This document shows, one piece after another, positions 23,991 through 33,099 of a stretch of 64,000 nucleotides of DNA (positions are counted from its first letter, which is position 1; each line of letters opens with the position of its first letter). This stretch comes from Labilithrix luteola. GTDB taxonomy: Bacteria; Myxococcota_A; Polyangia; Polyangiales; Polyangiaceae. The DNA is taken from assembly GCF_001263205.1 (NCBI RefSeq), contig NZ_CP012333.1, positions 5,123,001 through 5,187,000 on the forward strand. The letters are read 5' to 3'. The position numbers and the translations under genes are program-made. Under the pieces are notes generated by a model. The model saw only the letters and a program-made list of their open reading frames with translations. It did no database searches and was not told the DNA's origin.

Positions 23991-24985
23991 CGCTCCGCTA
24001 TGGGATCTATCCCGGTGGGCGGGCCGGTACCGTTTCGAGCGGGCCCACCGACCCGAACGCGGCGGGCGCGCTCATCGAGCGTCTGGCTGGAAGCGGCTCG
24101 TTCCTCGTACGCGAGTACGTTCACTTCCTCGGTCGTGCGCCGGATCCCGGCGTTGCCGCATCCCTCGGCGCGCTCGAGGAGCTTTCCTCGCTCACGTTCC
24201 CCGATGCTTGGTACCAGGAGGGCGGTCGGGAACTCGACCTGGTCGTCAGCTACATTCCGCCCCTCGCCGACCTGCCCGGATGGCTTGCGTATCTCGATGC
24301 CGTCATCGATCGCTATGGCCACCTCGTGAGCTTCCTCCAGGTAACGCTCGAGCCGAACTTCGCGATACCCCTCATCGACGGCAGCGCACCGGGCGTCCTC
24401 GACGCACTCACGAAGGGACTTCCCCATGCTCGGCGGAGGCTTCGCCAGAAGGGGCTGAACCACGTTGCTGTCGGATTCTCCGTTGCGGAGCCTGCCGAGT
24501 GGCTCGGCGGTGATGACCCGTTCTGGGCCTATCTCGAGGCGCTGCCCGCCGACGTGTTTGCGGGGCATGTCGACTACGTTGGACTCGGGCTCTATCCCGA
24601 TGCGTTTTCTCCCGTCGCGCCTGCCGGGCAGCCTGGCGATCTGGCGTCGTTGACGCGAGAGGCCGTCGAGCATCTTCGACGGCGCTCGCTGCCGCGCGCG
24701 CACATTCCCGACGACGTGCCTATCCACATTGCCGAAAGCGGCAGTCCGAGCGGGGCGCCCCGAGGCGTGGCAGCGCAAGCCGAGTCCATCGCGACGATGA
24801 TCGGCGTCATCGAGGCTCTCGAAGTGAGCCACAACGTCACGCACTACGAGCTCTTCAGCCTCCGCGATGCCGACAGCGCCTCGGATCAACCCGTCGCGAC
24901 GCTAGGGCTCGTCACCACCAGCTACGAGACGAAGCCGGCGTTCGAGACCTACCGGCAAGCGGTGCACCGTTCTCATTGCCCGTAG
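23987..24985 (+). CDS. Glycoside-hydrolase-like barrel protein of unknown specificity
   Basis: 332 residues from a GTG overlapping the PadR stop, with GGGAGG upstream. There is no signal peptide. Features of a TIM barrel with carboxylates at strand ends are visible: VREYVHFLG, ELDLVVSYIPPLADLPGWL, VSFLQVTLEPNFAIPL, VAVGFSVAEPAEW, VDYVGLGLYPDAF, IHIAESGSPSG and NVTHYELFSLRDAD. The Glu residues in TLEPN and IAESG could be the acid and nucleophile of a clan-A-like glycosidase, but no family is certain. Control by the PadR protein is likely. Confidence 0.55.
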   Translation: MTLRYGIYPGGRAGTVSSGPTDPNAAGALIERLAGSGSFLVREYVHFLGRAPDPGVAASLGALEELSSLTFPDAWYQEGGRELDLVVSYIPPLADLPGWLAYLDAVIDRYGHLVSFLQVTLEPNFAIPLIDGSAPGVLDALTKGLPHARRRLRQKGLNHVAVGFSVAEPAEWLGGDDPFWAYLEALPADVFAGHVDYVGLGLYPDAFSPVAPAGQPGDLASLTREAVEHLRRRSLPRAHIPDDVPIHIAESGSPSGAPRGVAAQAESIATMIGVIEALEVSHNVTHYELFSLRDADSASDQPVATLGLVTTSYETKPAFETYRQAVHRSHCP

Positions 24986-25139
24986 ACCATTCGTGCCGGC
25001 CCGAACCTCGCCGGATGATCAACTCGCCTTTCTCGAGCGCATTATCGTGGCGAGCTGTTGATGACTCCGAAGCGGAGTGACACGTGACGCTGCGTGTCGA
25101 CATCTCGCCCATCGGCGGAAGCTAGAAGAGAGGGGTTCG

Positions 25140-26057
25140 ATGAAGATGTTCAAGGCGCTCTTGCTACTTGCGTTGACGACGGCGGCTTGTTCGGGCGGCC
25201 TCGGAGACTTGCGCAGCGGGGGAGATGACGACTCGCTGGGAACGACGACGCAGGCCTTGGGCTGCGCGCCCGATATCCATCAAGTGACGCTCAATACGGG
25301 CGTGACACTCTCGTATCTCGAGCAGGGTGATCGGGACGGGGAACCCGTGATCTTCCTTCACGGCTATTCGGACTCCCACCACTCGTTCGATTTGAACCTG
25401 CCGCTCTTGCCGAGTCGGTATCACGTCTATGCCCTCGATCAGCGAGGCCACGGTGACTCGTCGAAGCCCGCGTGCTGCTACACGCAGGCCGACTTCGCCG
25501 GTGACGTCATCGCCTTCATGGATAAGCTCGGTATCCACAAGGCGTCGCTCGTCGGACACTCGATGGGTTCGCTCATCGCTCACAAGGTGGCGGTCAACGC
25601 GCCGAATCGGATCAAGAAGCTGGTCCTCGTCGGCTCGGGTCCCACGCTGGTGGGCAATCCCGGAGCACTGAGCTTCGAGCCGGACGTCGATGCACTCACC
25701 GACCCGGTCGACCCCGACTTCGTCTACGCGTTCCAGGCGAGCACGTTCTATCGGCCCATTCCGACGTCCTACTTGGACACGGCGGTTTCGGAGAGCCTGA
25801 AGCTGCCGGCGACCGTGTGGCAACAAGCGCTCGACGGAATGCTCGTCGAAGATCACACGTCCGACCTCCATGACATCACCGCCAAGACGCTAATCGTTTG
25901 GGGAGATCAGGATGTGTTCTTCGACGCAGCGGCCGAGCAGACGCTCGATACCCAGATCCCTCAGTCCACGCTCGTGGTGTATCCGCAGACCGGTCACGGT
26001 CTGCACGCCGAGCAGCCCGCAAAGTTCGTGAAGGACCTGAAGAACTTCCTCGACTGA
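25140..26057 (+). CDS. Alpha/beta-hydrolase lipoprotein, copy 2
   Basis: 305 residues from ATG 25140, after GAGAGGGG. The plan is the same as copy 1 (22391-23308): a Cys in TAAC for lipidation, HGYSDSHHS, GHSMGS, WGDQDVF and TGHGLH. Most differences are in the linker after the Cys and near the C-terminus; the catalytic residues are unchanged, so both copies are probably active. A block upstream (CGACATCTCGCC with ATCGGCGGAAG) and about 50 bp downstream are also shared, so the duplicated unit was larger than the gene. Confidence 0.9.
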   Translation: MKMFKALLLLALTTAACSGGLGDLRSGGDDDSLGTTTQALGCAPDIHQVTLNTGVTLSYLEQGDRDGEPVIFLHGYSDSHHSFDLNLPLLPSRYHVYALDQRGHGDSSKPACCYTQADFAGDVIAFMDKLGIHKASLVGHSMGSLIAHKVAVNAPNRIKKLVLVGSGPTLVGNPGALSFEPDVDALTDPVDPDFVYAFQASTFYRPIPTSYLDTAVSESLKLPATVWQQALDGMLVEDHTSDLHDITAKTLIVWGDQDVFFDAAAEQTLDTQIPQSTLVVYPQTGHGLHAEQPAKFVKDLKNFLD

Positions 26058-26084
26058 CGTGTAGCGCTTGGATTGGCGGGTGCC

Positions 26085-26108
26085 CCTCGAGCGTCATTGC
26101 GTTCGAGG
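26085..26108. terminator. Stem-loop after hydrolase copy 2
   Basis: Arms CCTCGAGCG and CGTTCGAGG pair over 9 bp with one G-U around a 6-nt loop. It lies between convergent genes (hydrolase copy 2 and the hybrid kinase) and could serve both. It is homologous to the stem at 23333-23360. Confidence 0.55.
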
Positions 26109-26127
26109 AGCATGCCAGCGAGGGTGA

Positions 26128-28125
26128 TTACCTGCTCGGACGAGATTCGGGAGGTGCCGGCGCGTCGAGGACTTTGCGCATCGCGCGGAGCAGATCGTGC
26201 TCGAGAAATGGCTTCTGGAGGAGCTGCGTGCCCGGCTCGAGAAAGCCGTGATGCACGATGATGTCGTCGTGGTAGCCGGACATGAAGAGGATGCGCGAGA
26301 TGCCGTGTACCGCGCGCGCCTGGATGGCGAGATCGCGGCCGGACATCTGGGGGAGGATGACGTCGGTGAGCAGGACGTCGATGACGCCGTCGTGCTTAGC
26401 CATGACCTCCAGCGCGTCACGGCCGGCGGAGGCCTCGATGGGCGAGTAGCCGTTCGCTTGGAGCATCGCGCAGACGAGGCGCCTCACGCTCGGCGAATCC
26501 TCGACGACCAGAACGGTCTCGCCGCGGCCCTTCGGCGCGTCGTCGGCCGGAGCGGGGCGGATGTCTGCGGCGACGCCGTCGCGGACGACCGGCAGATAGA
26601 TGTCCACCGTGGTTCCCTTGCCGACCTCGCTCGACAGGAGGACATGACCTCCGGCCTGCTCCACCACTCCGTAGACGGTCGAGAGGCCTAGGCCGGTTCC
26701 CGTTTCCTTCGTGGTGAAGAACGGCTCGAAGGCACGCGAAGCCACCTCGGGCGGCATGCCGACGCCGGTGTCGATCACGCGAAGGCGCAGGTACGTGCCC
26801 GGTTTGACGTCGATGAAGCGAGCGGCGTGGCGTGCATCGACCTCGATCTCCGAGGTCTCGAGGGTCAGGACGCCGCCACCGCACATCGCGTCGCGCGCGT
26901 TGACCACGAGGTTCAACACGACCTGCTCGATCTGAGGCAAGCCGATGCGCGCGAGGCCGATGTCGCCGTCGAGCGATAGGCGTAGCTCGATCGTTTCGCC
27001 GATGGCTTGCTCGACGAGGATCTCCAGCGAGCGAACGACCGCGTTGAGATCGAGGAGGACCGGCTCGACCACGTCGCGACGGCCCATGAGGAGCAGCTGG
27101 CGCGTCAGATCGGCTGCCCGCCGAGCGGCTTCGTAGAGCTCGCTCATCTTGTCGGCCTGATCGGCGTTCGTGAGCTCACGCCTCAGAATCGACGCGTAAT
27201 TGAGGATGATGGCGAGCAGATTGTTGAAGTCGTGGGCGACGCCGCCGGCGAGGCGCGCCACGTTCTCGAGGCTTCGCGCTTGGATGAGCTGGGCCTCGAG
27301 AGCACGTCGGCTCTCTTCGGCGCGCTTTCGCTCGAGGGCGCTGACGAGCAGCTCGCTCGCGATGCGCAGGAGGCCGAAGTCAGCGTCGTGCCAGGTCTTG
27401 GTCTCCCGCACCGCATCGAAGCCGACGAAGCCGACGACGGTGCGCTGGTAGATCAGCGGCAGCGCGAGGACGGATTTGACGCCTTGGTCGATGAGCGTCG
27501 CTCTCTCCGCATCGGCCTCGGGAGGCAGTGCGAAGATGTCCGGCACGTGAATCAGCTCGCGGTTGCGGATCCTCGCCATCCACCAGGGAAAGACCTCGAG
27601 CGGAGCGGCCTGCATCATGTCGATGACGGGGTGGATTCCAGGCGCGCACCACTCGTGCGTGTTGTCCATCGCCATGCCGTCGGACGAGAACCGGAACACG
27701 TAGGCGCGATCGACGTGAGCGAACTCGCCGATGGCCCGGAGCGCGTCCTGCACGCCTTCGTCCACGGCGTCGACCGGGAGGCCGACGAGCTGCGTGGACA
27801 AGTTCATGATGAGCTCTTCGAAGACCAGTCGCTCGCGGAGCATGGCTTCGGTCCGCTGTCGCGCGGTGACGTCGAGCGTGATCTCCACTGCACCGGTCGG
27901 TCGGCCCTCGGCGTCGACGAGCTGCGCGAGGATGCGTTCGAGGCCCTCGCTATCGGCCTGTGGTCGAACGCTGACTACTCCGCCAGCCAGGGCTTGCGCG
28001 AGCTGCTCGCGGGAAGGGGACTCGGTCTCTCCAGCGAGCGCTGGTCTCTCAGTCTCGGTGCCGAGACGTGCGTGACCTTGCTTCGCTCCCTGCGCATCCC
28101 AAATGCGCACACCTCTGACCAACAT
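26128..28125 (-). CDS. Hybrid sensor histidine kinase with GAF and receiver domains
   Basis: 665 residues from ATG 28125, which has AGAGGGGG upstream; longer frames to 28215 lack a site. In order: a PAS-like stretch (about 30-95), a GAF domain (about 115-270, with AHVDRAYVFRFSSDG, KSVLALPLIYQRTVVGFVGFD), a HisKA helix with GGVAHDFNN, an ATPase (VLNLVVNARDAM, DTGVGMPPEV, FEPFFTTKETGTGLGLS) and a C-terminal receiver (VLVVEDSPSVRR, the phospho-acceptor Asp in VLLTDVILPQMSG, Lys in LLQKPF). It is soluble. No partner response regulator is adjacent. Confidence 0.93.
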   Translation of the reverse strand: MLVRGVRIWDAQGAKQGHARLGTETERPALAGETESPSREQLAQALAGGVVSVRPQADSEGLERILAQLVDAEGRPTGAVEITLDVTARQRTEAMLRERLVFEELIMNLSTQLVGLPVDAVDEGVQDALRAIGEFAHVDRAYVFRFSSDGMAMDNTHEWCAPGIHPVIDMMQAAPLEVFPWWMARIRNRELIHVPDIFALPPEADAERATLIDQGVKSVLALPLIYQRTVVGFVGFDAVRETKTWHDADFGLLRIASELLVSALERKRAEESRRALEAQLIQARSLENVARLAGGVAHDFNNLLAIILNYASILRRELTNADQADKMSELYEAARRAADLTRQLLLMGRRDVVEPVLLDLNAVVRSLEILVEQAIGETIELRLSLDGDIGLARIGLPQIEQVVLNLVVNARDAMCGGGVLTLETSEIEVDARHAARFIDVKPGTYLRLRVIDTGVGMPPEVASRAFEPFFTTKETGTGLGLSTVYGVVEQAGGHVLLSSEVGKGTTVDIYLPVVRDGVAADIRPAPADDAPKGRGETVLVVEDSPSVRRLVCAMLQANGYSPIEASAGRDALEVMAKHDGVIDVLLTDVILPQMSGRDLAIQARAVHGISRILFMSGYHDDIIVHHGFLEPGTQLLQKPFLEHDLLRAMRKVLDAPAPPESRPSR

Positions 28126-28620
28126 CGAAAAGCCCCCTCTTGCTTCATGGGACGCCCCCCGGCACCTGCGGCAGGTCGAGAATACGCCAACCCGTTGCAA
28201 AATGCGCCGTCCCATCGACGAGCGGTCCGTAAAACAACACGCCTGCGTCCCAGCCCACCGCCGGCGCCTCGGGCGCGGAGCTCGCTCCGAGATGGCGCGG
28301 ACGTTTCGCGCTCCTTACTTCTCGGTGCCGTCGTCCGTTCCGGACGATTCGGCTGCCCGTCGAGCGATGACGTCGTCCCACCGGCGGCGCACCGCCCGCG
28401 GCCCCGTCGAGGCGTTGGGTTCCTCCACGGAGGGCCGCCCGGCGGTTGCCGCGCCGCGGCCCTCGAGAACGGACGATGACCAACCTCAGGCGAATCGCGG
28501 CCGAGCACGACCGCGTTCAGCAAGGCAGCTTTCGACGTGCAGCGATCGTGGCGCCCCGATGCCGCGCGGCATCCGCTCCGAGCCTCCCGGCTCGCGCCCG
28601 ATGGCTACGTTTAGGGTGCA

Positions 28621-29973
28621 ATGCACGTTTCACGGGTACCTCGGGCGCTTGCATTCATCGTCCCCGCCGTCGGTATATTTGCGAGCTGCGCCAGCGCGGA
28701 TAACTCGGCGCAGGGACCGACCTGCCCAGTGATTCTTCCGCCGGACACCCAAGCAAACGCACGCGCGGCGTGCACGTTCGGGGCAGGAGCGACGGTCGTC
28801 GACACGCTCGGTATCCCCGCCGATATCGCCAAGCAGATCCCGATCAAGAACATCGTGATCCTGATGAAGGAGAATCGGTCGTTCGATCATATGCTCGGCC
28901 AGATTCACGATTTGCAGCCCGGCGTGGAGGCGGTTCCCCCTTCGTTCTCGAACCCCGACGCGAACGGGGCGTTGGTCACGCCCTTCCATGCAACGACCAC
29001 GTGCATTCCATTCGACCCCAACCACCAGTGGGACGCCATGCACGCATGCGTCAACAACGGTGCGATGGATGGATTCGTCAAGAACGCTGCCGGGTCGACG
29101 GCGAGCGACGGTCACTTCGTGATGTCGTTCTACGAACAGAGCGATCTGCCTTTTTACTATTGGCTCTCGAGCACGTTCGCCATCAACGACCGTCACTTCG
29201 CGTCCGTTCGGAGTGGCACCAGTCCCAACCGCCTCTTTCTCTATCTGGGCACGAACGATGGCGTGAAGGAGACGAACGGCACGTTTCCCAATCCGGCAAC
29301 CCCCACGATCTTCGATCGTCTCGATCAGGCGGGCGTTCGCTGGGGCGTCTACACCGATGGTGCGCCGCTCGAAGCGGCCCTGCCATGGCTTCCGTCGCAC
29401 CGGGGCGTCTTCAAGTTTTCGGATTTTCTCTCCGCGCTCGACGCCGGAACGTTGCCGAGCGTGTCCTTCGTCGACGGCTTCCCCTACGTCGAGGACGAGC
29501 ATCCGATCGCCGACGTGCAAGTCGGTGAGAGGTGGACGCGGAACATCTACGAGCATGCTCGGTCGAGCCCGCTTTGGCCGGGGCTGGCCATGGTGTGGAC
29601 CTACGACGAAAGTGGGGCGTTCGCCGATCACGTGCCGCCGCCCAACACGGCGTGCGTGGCGCGCCCCGATCACCCGGAGGACGCTCTGTACGTGGAGCTC
29701 GGGGTACGCGTGCCGTTCGCGGTGATCTCGCCCTGGGCGAAGCCCCACTTCGTCTCGCACGTCGTGCAGGAGCACACTGCCATCACGCGGTTCATCGAGA
29801 CCGTATTCGATCTTCCTGCGCTCACGGCACGTGATGCGAATAGCCCTGCGCTGCTCGACATGTTCGACTTCTCGTCGTGCACGGCACCGTTCGCGCAGGC
29901 GCCCGAGTCGCCGAAGGGCGGCAGCGGCGGGTGCCTCCCCGCGCTCCCTGGCATCCCCAAGCTCCCTCTTTGA
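28621..29973 (+). CDS. Secreted phosphoesterase (phospholipase C / acid phosphatase type)
   Basis: 450 residues. The signal peptide ends in FASC, so it may be a lipoprotein. The domain is the phosphoesterase family of bacterial phospholipase C and AcpA: NIVILMKENRSFDHMLG holds the metal-binding Glu and Asn, then SDLPFYYWLSSTFAINDRHF, SGTSPNRLF, SFVDGFPYVEDEHP, and MVWTYDESGAFADHVPPP with the late Asp-Glu and His. It should cleave phosphate esters outside the cytoplasm. The C-terminus is short and Gly/Ser/Pro-rich with no PLC C-terminal repeats. The 495-bp gap upstream (28126-28620) shows no convincing gene. Confidence 0.88.
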   Translation: MHVSRVPRALAFIVPAVGIFASCASADNSAQGPTCPVILPPDTQANARAACTFGAGATVVDTLGIPADIAKQIPIKNIVILMKENRSFDHMLGQIHDLQPGVEAVPPSFSNPDANGALVTPFHATTTCIPFDPNHQWDAMHACVNNGAMDGFVKNAAGSTASDGHFVMSFYEQSDLPFYYWLSSTFAINDRHFASVRSGTSPNRLFLYLGTNDGVKETNGTFPNPATPTIFDRLDQAGVRWGVYTDGAPLEAALPWLPSHRGVFKFSDFLSALDAGTLPSVSFVDGFPYVEDEHPIADVQVGERWTRNIYEHARSSPLWPGLAMVWTYDESGAFADHVPPPNTACVARPDHPEDALYVELGVRVPFAVISPWAKPHFVSHVVQEHTAITRFIETVFDLPALTARDANSPALLDMFDFSSCTAPFAQAPESPKGGSGGCLPALPGIPKLPL

Positions 29974-30213
29974 CCTGAAGTCGCTCGCCGCGTTGCGCGC
30001 GCACGACGACGAGACCGTGTCGCCGAGTGAGTGGTCAGCTCGATGTTCATGCGGCACTCGGCGTGGGGAGCGACCGAAGGCAGAGTAGGCGGGGTACGAC
30101 GACCTCCCTCCAATTTTCCAGTAGCCCATTGTTGGGCTGGGAGCCCGCCTTAGGCTGGCTCGCTGGGCGACTACCGAGCTGACTCGGTGTCCGAGCTTGG
30201 AGGGGGGGCAGTC

Positions 30214-32997
30214 ATGCCAGCGAAGCATGTGACGGTGCGTTCCTTTGGCGTTGTCGCGTCGATCAGCGCGGTCATCTACGCGTGTGGCTCATCGGGAGAT
30301 CCAAGCGTTTTTCCGGCGAACACGCCTGATATCGAAGAAGCGGGCACGGGGGGGCCTCCGGGCGCGTTCGCGGTGGACGCCGACACGGCGCCAGGCACCG
30401 CGTGCAAGAAGCTCACGTGCGACGATGCGAAGGCCAACTGCGGTCCGATCGGCGACGGCTGCGGAGGCATCGTCGACTGCGGTACGTGTACCGACGGAAA
30501 GACGTGCGGCGGCGGCGGGACACCGAGCCAGTGCGGTATCCCCGCGTGCACGAAGCTCACGTGCGCAGACCTTGGTCAGAACTGCGGTGCGGCCGGCGAC
30601 GGTTGCGGCGGCACCATCGCGTCGTGCGGAACGTGCGGCGCGGGCGAGTTCTGCGGTGGCGGCGGAGCGAGCAAGTGCGGAACGAACCTCGGAGGCGCGG
30701 ACGGCGGCGCGGATGGCGGTGTTGTCTGCACGCCGATCACGTGCGCCGACGTCGGCGCGAACTGCGGTCCCGTCGCGGACGGTTGCGGAAATCTCATTCA
30801 GTGCGGAACCTGCAACGCAGCGGCGGGCGAGACCTGCGGAGGCGCGGGCGTTCCGAGTCAGTGTGGCAAGGCCTGCGTGCCTCTGACGGCGTGTCCCGCG
30901 GGCCTCAACTGCGGACCAATCGCGGATGGTTGCGGCGGCATCGTGAGCTGCGGAACGACCTGCCCTACCGGTCAGATCTGCGGTGGTGGCGGCGTCGCGA
31001 ACGTCTGCGGGAACAACGGCGGTCCGCCGTGCACCGGCCTTTGCCAGCAACAGACGACGTGTCCCGGCGGCGGCACGACGAGCATCAGCGGAACTGTCTT
31101 CGCGCCGAACGGTACGCTGCCGATCTACGGCGCGCTCGTCTACGTCCCGAACGGAGCGGTCAACGCGTTTACCCCGGGCGTCACGTGCGAGCAGTGCGGC
31201 GGGGCCTCCGGCAATGCGCTCGTCACCGCGACGACCGGACCGGACGGCAAGTTCTTCCTCGCGAACGTGCCGGTCAGCAGCACCGATCCGGGCAAGGTGA
31301 ACGACATCCCCGTCGTCATCCAGCTAGGCCGCTGGCGCAAGCAGTTCACCGTTCAGACGACGGCGTGCGGGAACACCCTGGTCGCTGCAGGCCAATCGAG
31401 CCTGCCAAGGAATCAGTCCGAGGGCGACATCCCGCTCACCGCGATCGTGACCGGCAACGTCGACGCGCTCGAGTGCGTCTTCCGCAAGATCGGGATCGAC
31501 GATAGCGAGTTCACCAATCCGTCCGGCACCGGCCGCATCCGCCTCTACCAGGACAACGGCGCCGTCATCTCGAAGGTCAGCCTCAGCTGCAGTTCGGACG
31601 GCTCGACGTGCAACAGCATCGGCGACGCCTGCGGACCAAAGAAGAACAGGGGAACCTGCGTCGGGAGCGGCATCGGCACGCCTCCGGCCACGGACCTCTA
31701 CAACACGCAAGCCGAGCTCGACAAATACGACATGACGATATTCGCCTGCCGAGGAAGCGAGGCGAACAAGCCCGTCTCGGCGAGGACGAACCTCCTCAAC
31801 TACGCCAACAAGGGCGGCCGCGTGTACGCGACGCACTTCAGCTACGTGTGGCTCTACAACAAGTTCTCGACCACGGTTCCGAACCCGCCGCCCTGGGGCG
31901 CAGCCGGCGCGCCGTTCCCGTGGGCAACGACCGCCGACTGGACCCCGGCGAACGGCGCCCAGTGGACGACCGCGACCGCGTCGCTCGATACCTCCTTCCC
32001 GAAGGGCGTCGCCTTCGCGCAGTGGCTGAATCAACCGTCGGTCGGCGGCCTGCTGGCCCCGCTGCCTGCGACCATGCCGCCGTACGTGCCCGCGCCCCAG
32101 ATCAGCATCGCCGAGGCGCGCCACGATGTCGACGATCCGGTCTTCTCCGGCGGTCAGGGCTGGCTTCGAACGACGGCCGGAGTCACGCCGAACGTCGCGA
32201 GCGTCCAGCACTACACCTTCAACACCGACATCACGAAGCCGCCGGCGCAGCAGTGCGGGCGCGTTCTCTACAGCGACTTCCACGTCACGGCGAACAGCGC
32301 GACGCAGGACGCGGTCTTCCCGTCCGAGTGCAACAGCAACGCGATGAGCGCACAGGAGAAGGTTCTCGCCTTCATGCTGTTCGACCTCGCATCCTGCATC
32401 AACACCGTCCCGCAGCCGCCCCCGCCAACCTGCACGCCGAAGACCTGCGCGGCCCAGGGGATCGAGTGCGGCCAGGCCGGTGACGGTTGCGGCAACGTCA
32501 TCACCTGCCCGGACTGCACGGGAGGCATGACGTGCGGTGGCGGTGGCGTGCCCAGCAAGTGCGGTGCGCCCAATTGCACTCCGAAGGTCTGCGCTCCCAA
32601 CCAGTGTGGGAAGATCGCCGACGGCTGTGGAAGCTCTCTCGACTGTCCTCCGTGCGCGCCCGGCCAGGTCTGCGGCGCAGGCGGGGCGAACATGTGCGGT
32701 GTCGGCACGTGCAACGCGACGAGCTGTCCGACTCCGGCCGCTGGCTCGGCGTGCGGTCCGGTCGGCGATAGCTGCGGCGGCCTCAACACCTGCGCGTGCC
32801 CGCCCGGAATGCCCTGCGTGAACGGCAAGTGCGGGGCGCCTCCGTGCACCCCACGGACGTGCGAGCAGGCCGGAGCGCAGTGCGGTGACGTCGCCGACGG
32901 TTGCGGTGGGATCACCCACTGCCCGCCGTGCCTCGCGCCCCAGACCTGCGGTGGTGGCGGTACGGCGAACGTCTGCGGCGGCATCGTCGTGAACTAG
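30214..32997 (+). CDS. Cys/Gly-rich repeat lipoprotein, myxobacterial type
   Basis: 927 residues from ATG 30214, after GGAGGGGGG. The signal peptide ends in VIYAC. Two blocks of about five repeats each (residues about 65-285 and 735-920) share the unit CxxxxCxxxGxxCGxxxDGCGG, then CGxC, GxxCGGGG and xxCG, around 45 residues long and rich in likely disulfides. Between them (about 295-730) are a carboxypeptidase-regulatory-like strand domain (SISGTVFAPNGTLPIYGALV) and a domain with YDMTIFACRGSEAN and NKGGRVYATHFSYVWLY. Such proteins are often misnamed in databases. The function is unknown; a surface role is likely. Confidence 0.8.
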   Translation: MPAKHVTVRSFGVVASISAVIYACGSSGDPSVFPANTPDIEEAGTGGPPGAFAVDADTAPGTACKKLTCDDAKANCGPIGDGCGGIVDCGTCTDGKTCGGGGTPSQCGIPACTKLTCADLGQNCGAAGDGCGGTIASCGTCGAGEFCGGGGASKCGTNLGGADGGADGGVVCTPITCADVGANCGPVADGCGNLIQCGTCNAAAGETCGGAGVPSQCGKACVPLTACPAGLNCGPIADGCGGIVSCGTTCPTGQICGGGGVANVCGNNGGPPCTGLCQQQTTCPGGGTTSISGTVFAPNGTLPIYGALVYVPNGAVNAFTPGVTCEQCGGASGNALVTATTGPDGKFFLANVPVSSTDPGKVNDIPVVIQLGRWRKQFTVQTTACGNTLVAAGQSSLPRNQSEGDIPLTAIVTGNVDALECVFRKIGIDDSEFTNPSGTGRIRLYQDNGAVISKVSLSCSSDGSTCNSIGDACGPKKNRGTCVGSGIGTPPATDLYNTQAELDKYDMTIFACRGSEANKPVSARTNLLNYANKGGRVYATHFSYVWLYNKFSTTVPNPPPWGAAGAPFPWATTADWTPANGAQWTTATASLDTSFPKGVAFAQWLNQPSVGGLLAPLPATMPPYVPAPQISIAEARHDVDDPVFSGGQGWLRTTAGVTPNVASVQHYTFNTDITKPPAQQCGRVLYSDFHVTANSATQDAVFPSECNSNAMSAQEKVLAFMLFDLASCINTVPQPPPPTCTPKTCAAQGIECGQAGDGCGNVITCPDCTGGMTCGGGGVPSKCGAPNCTPKVCAPNQCGKIADGCGSSLDCPPCAPGQVCGAGGANMCGVGTCNATSCPTPAAGSACGPVGDSCGGLNTCACPPGMPCVNGKCGAPPCTPRTCEQAGAQCGDVADGCGGITHCPPCLAPQTCGGGGTANVCGGIVVN

Positions 32998-33017
32998 GCG
33001 TGAACGAGGAATGGGGA

Positions 33018-33058
33018 GAGGACCGCGTCAGCCGACGTGCTTCGGCTGCGCGGTCCTC
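33018..33058. terminator. Strong bidirectional stem-loop between convergent genes
   Basis: Outer arms GAGGACCGCG and CGCGGTCCTC are perfect over 10 bp, and inner arms CAGCCG and CGGCTG extend the stem to 16 bp with one bulged base and an 8-nt loop. It lies 20 bp after the Cys-rich gene and 42 bp from the end of the minus-strand hydrolase. It lacks a U-run. Confidence 0.75.
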
Positions 33059-33099
33059 GAGGTCGTCCGCGACGTGTTCGACGTACTGCGGCTTGTCGA

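Noticed and set aside
28126..28620. Possible small gene between the hybrid kinase and the phosphoesterase
   Set aside because: Several short minus-strand frames are open, but none has a good start, ribosome site or recognisable content.
28630..30228. 532-codon minus-strand frame over the phosphoesterase gene
   Set aside because: Antisense shadow; the plus-strand gene has a signal peptide and full family motifs.
31324..32919. 531-codon minus-strand frame over the Cys-rich gene
   Set aside because: Antisense of a repeat-rich gene; it has low complexity and no start site.
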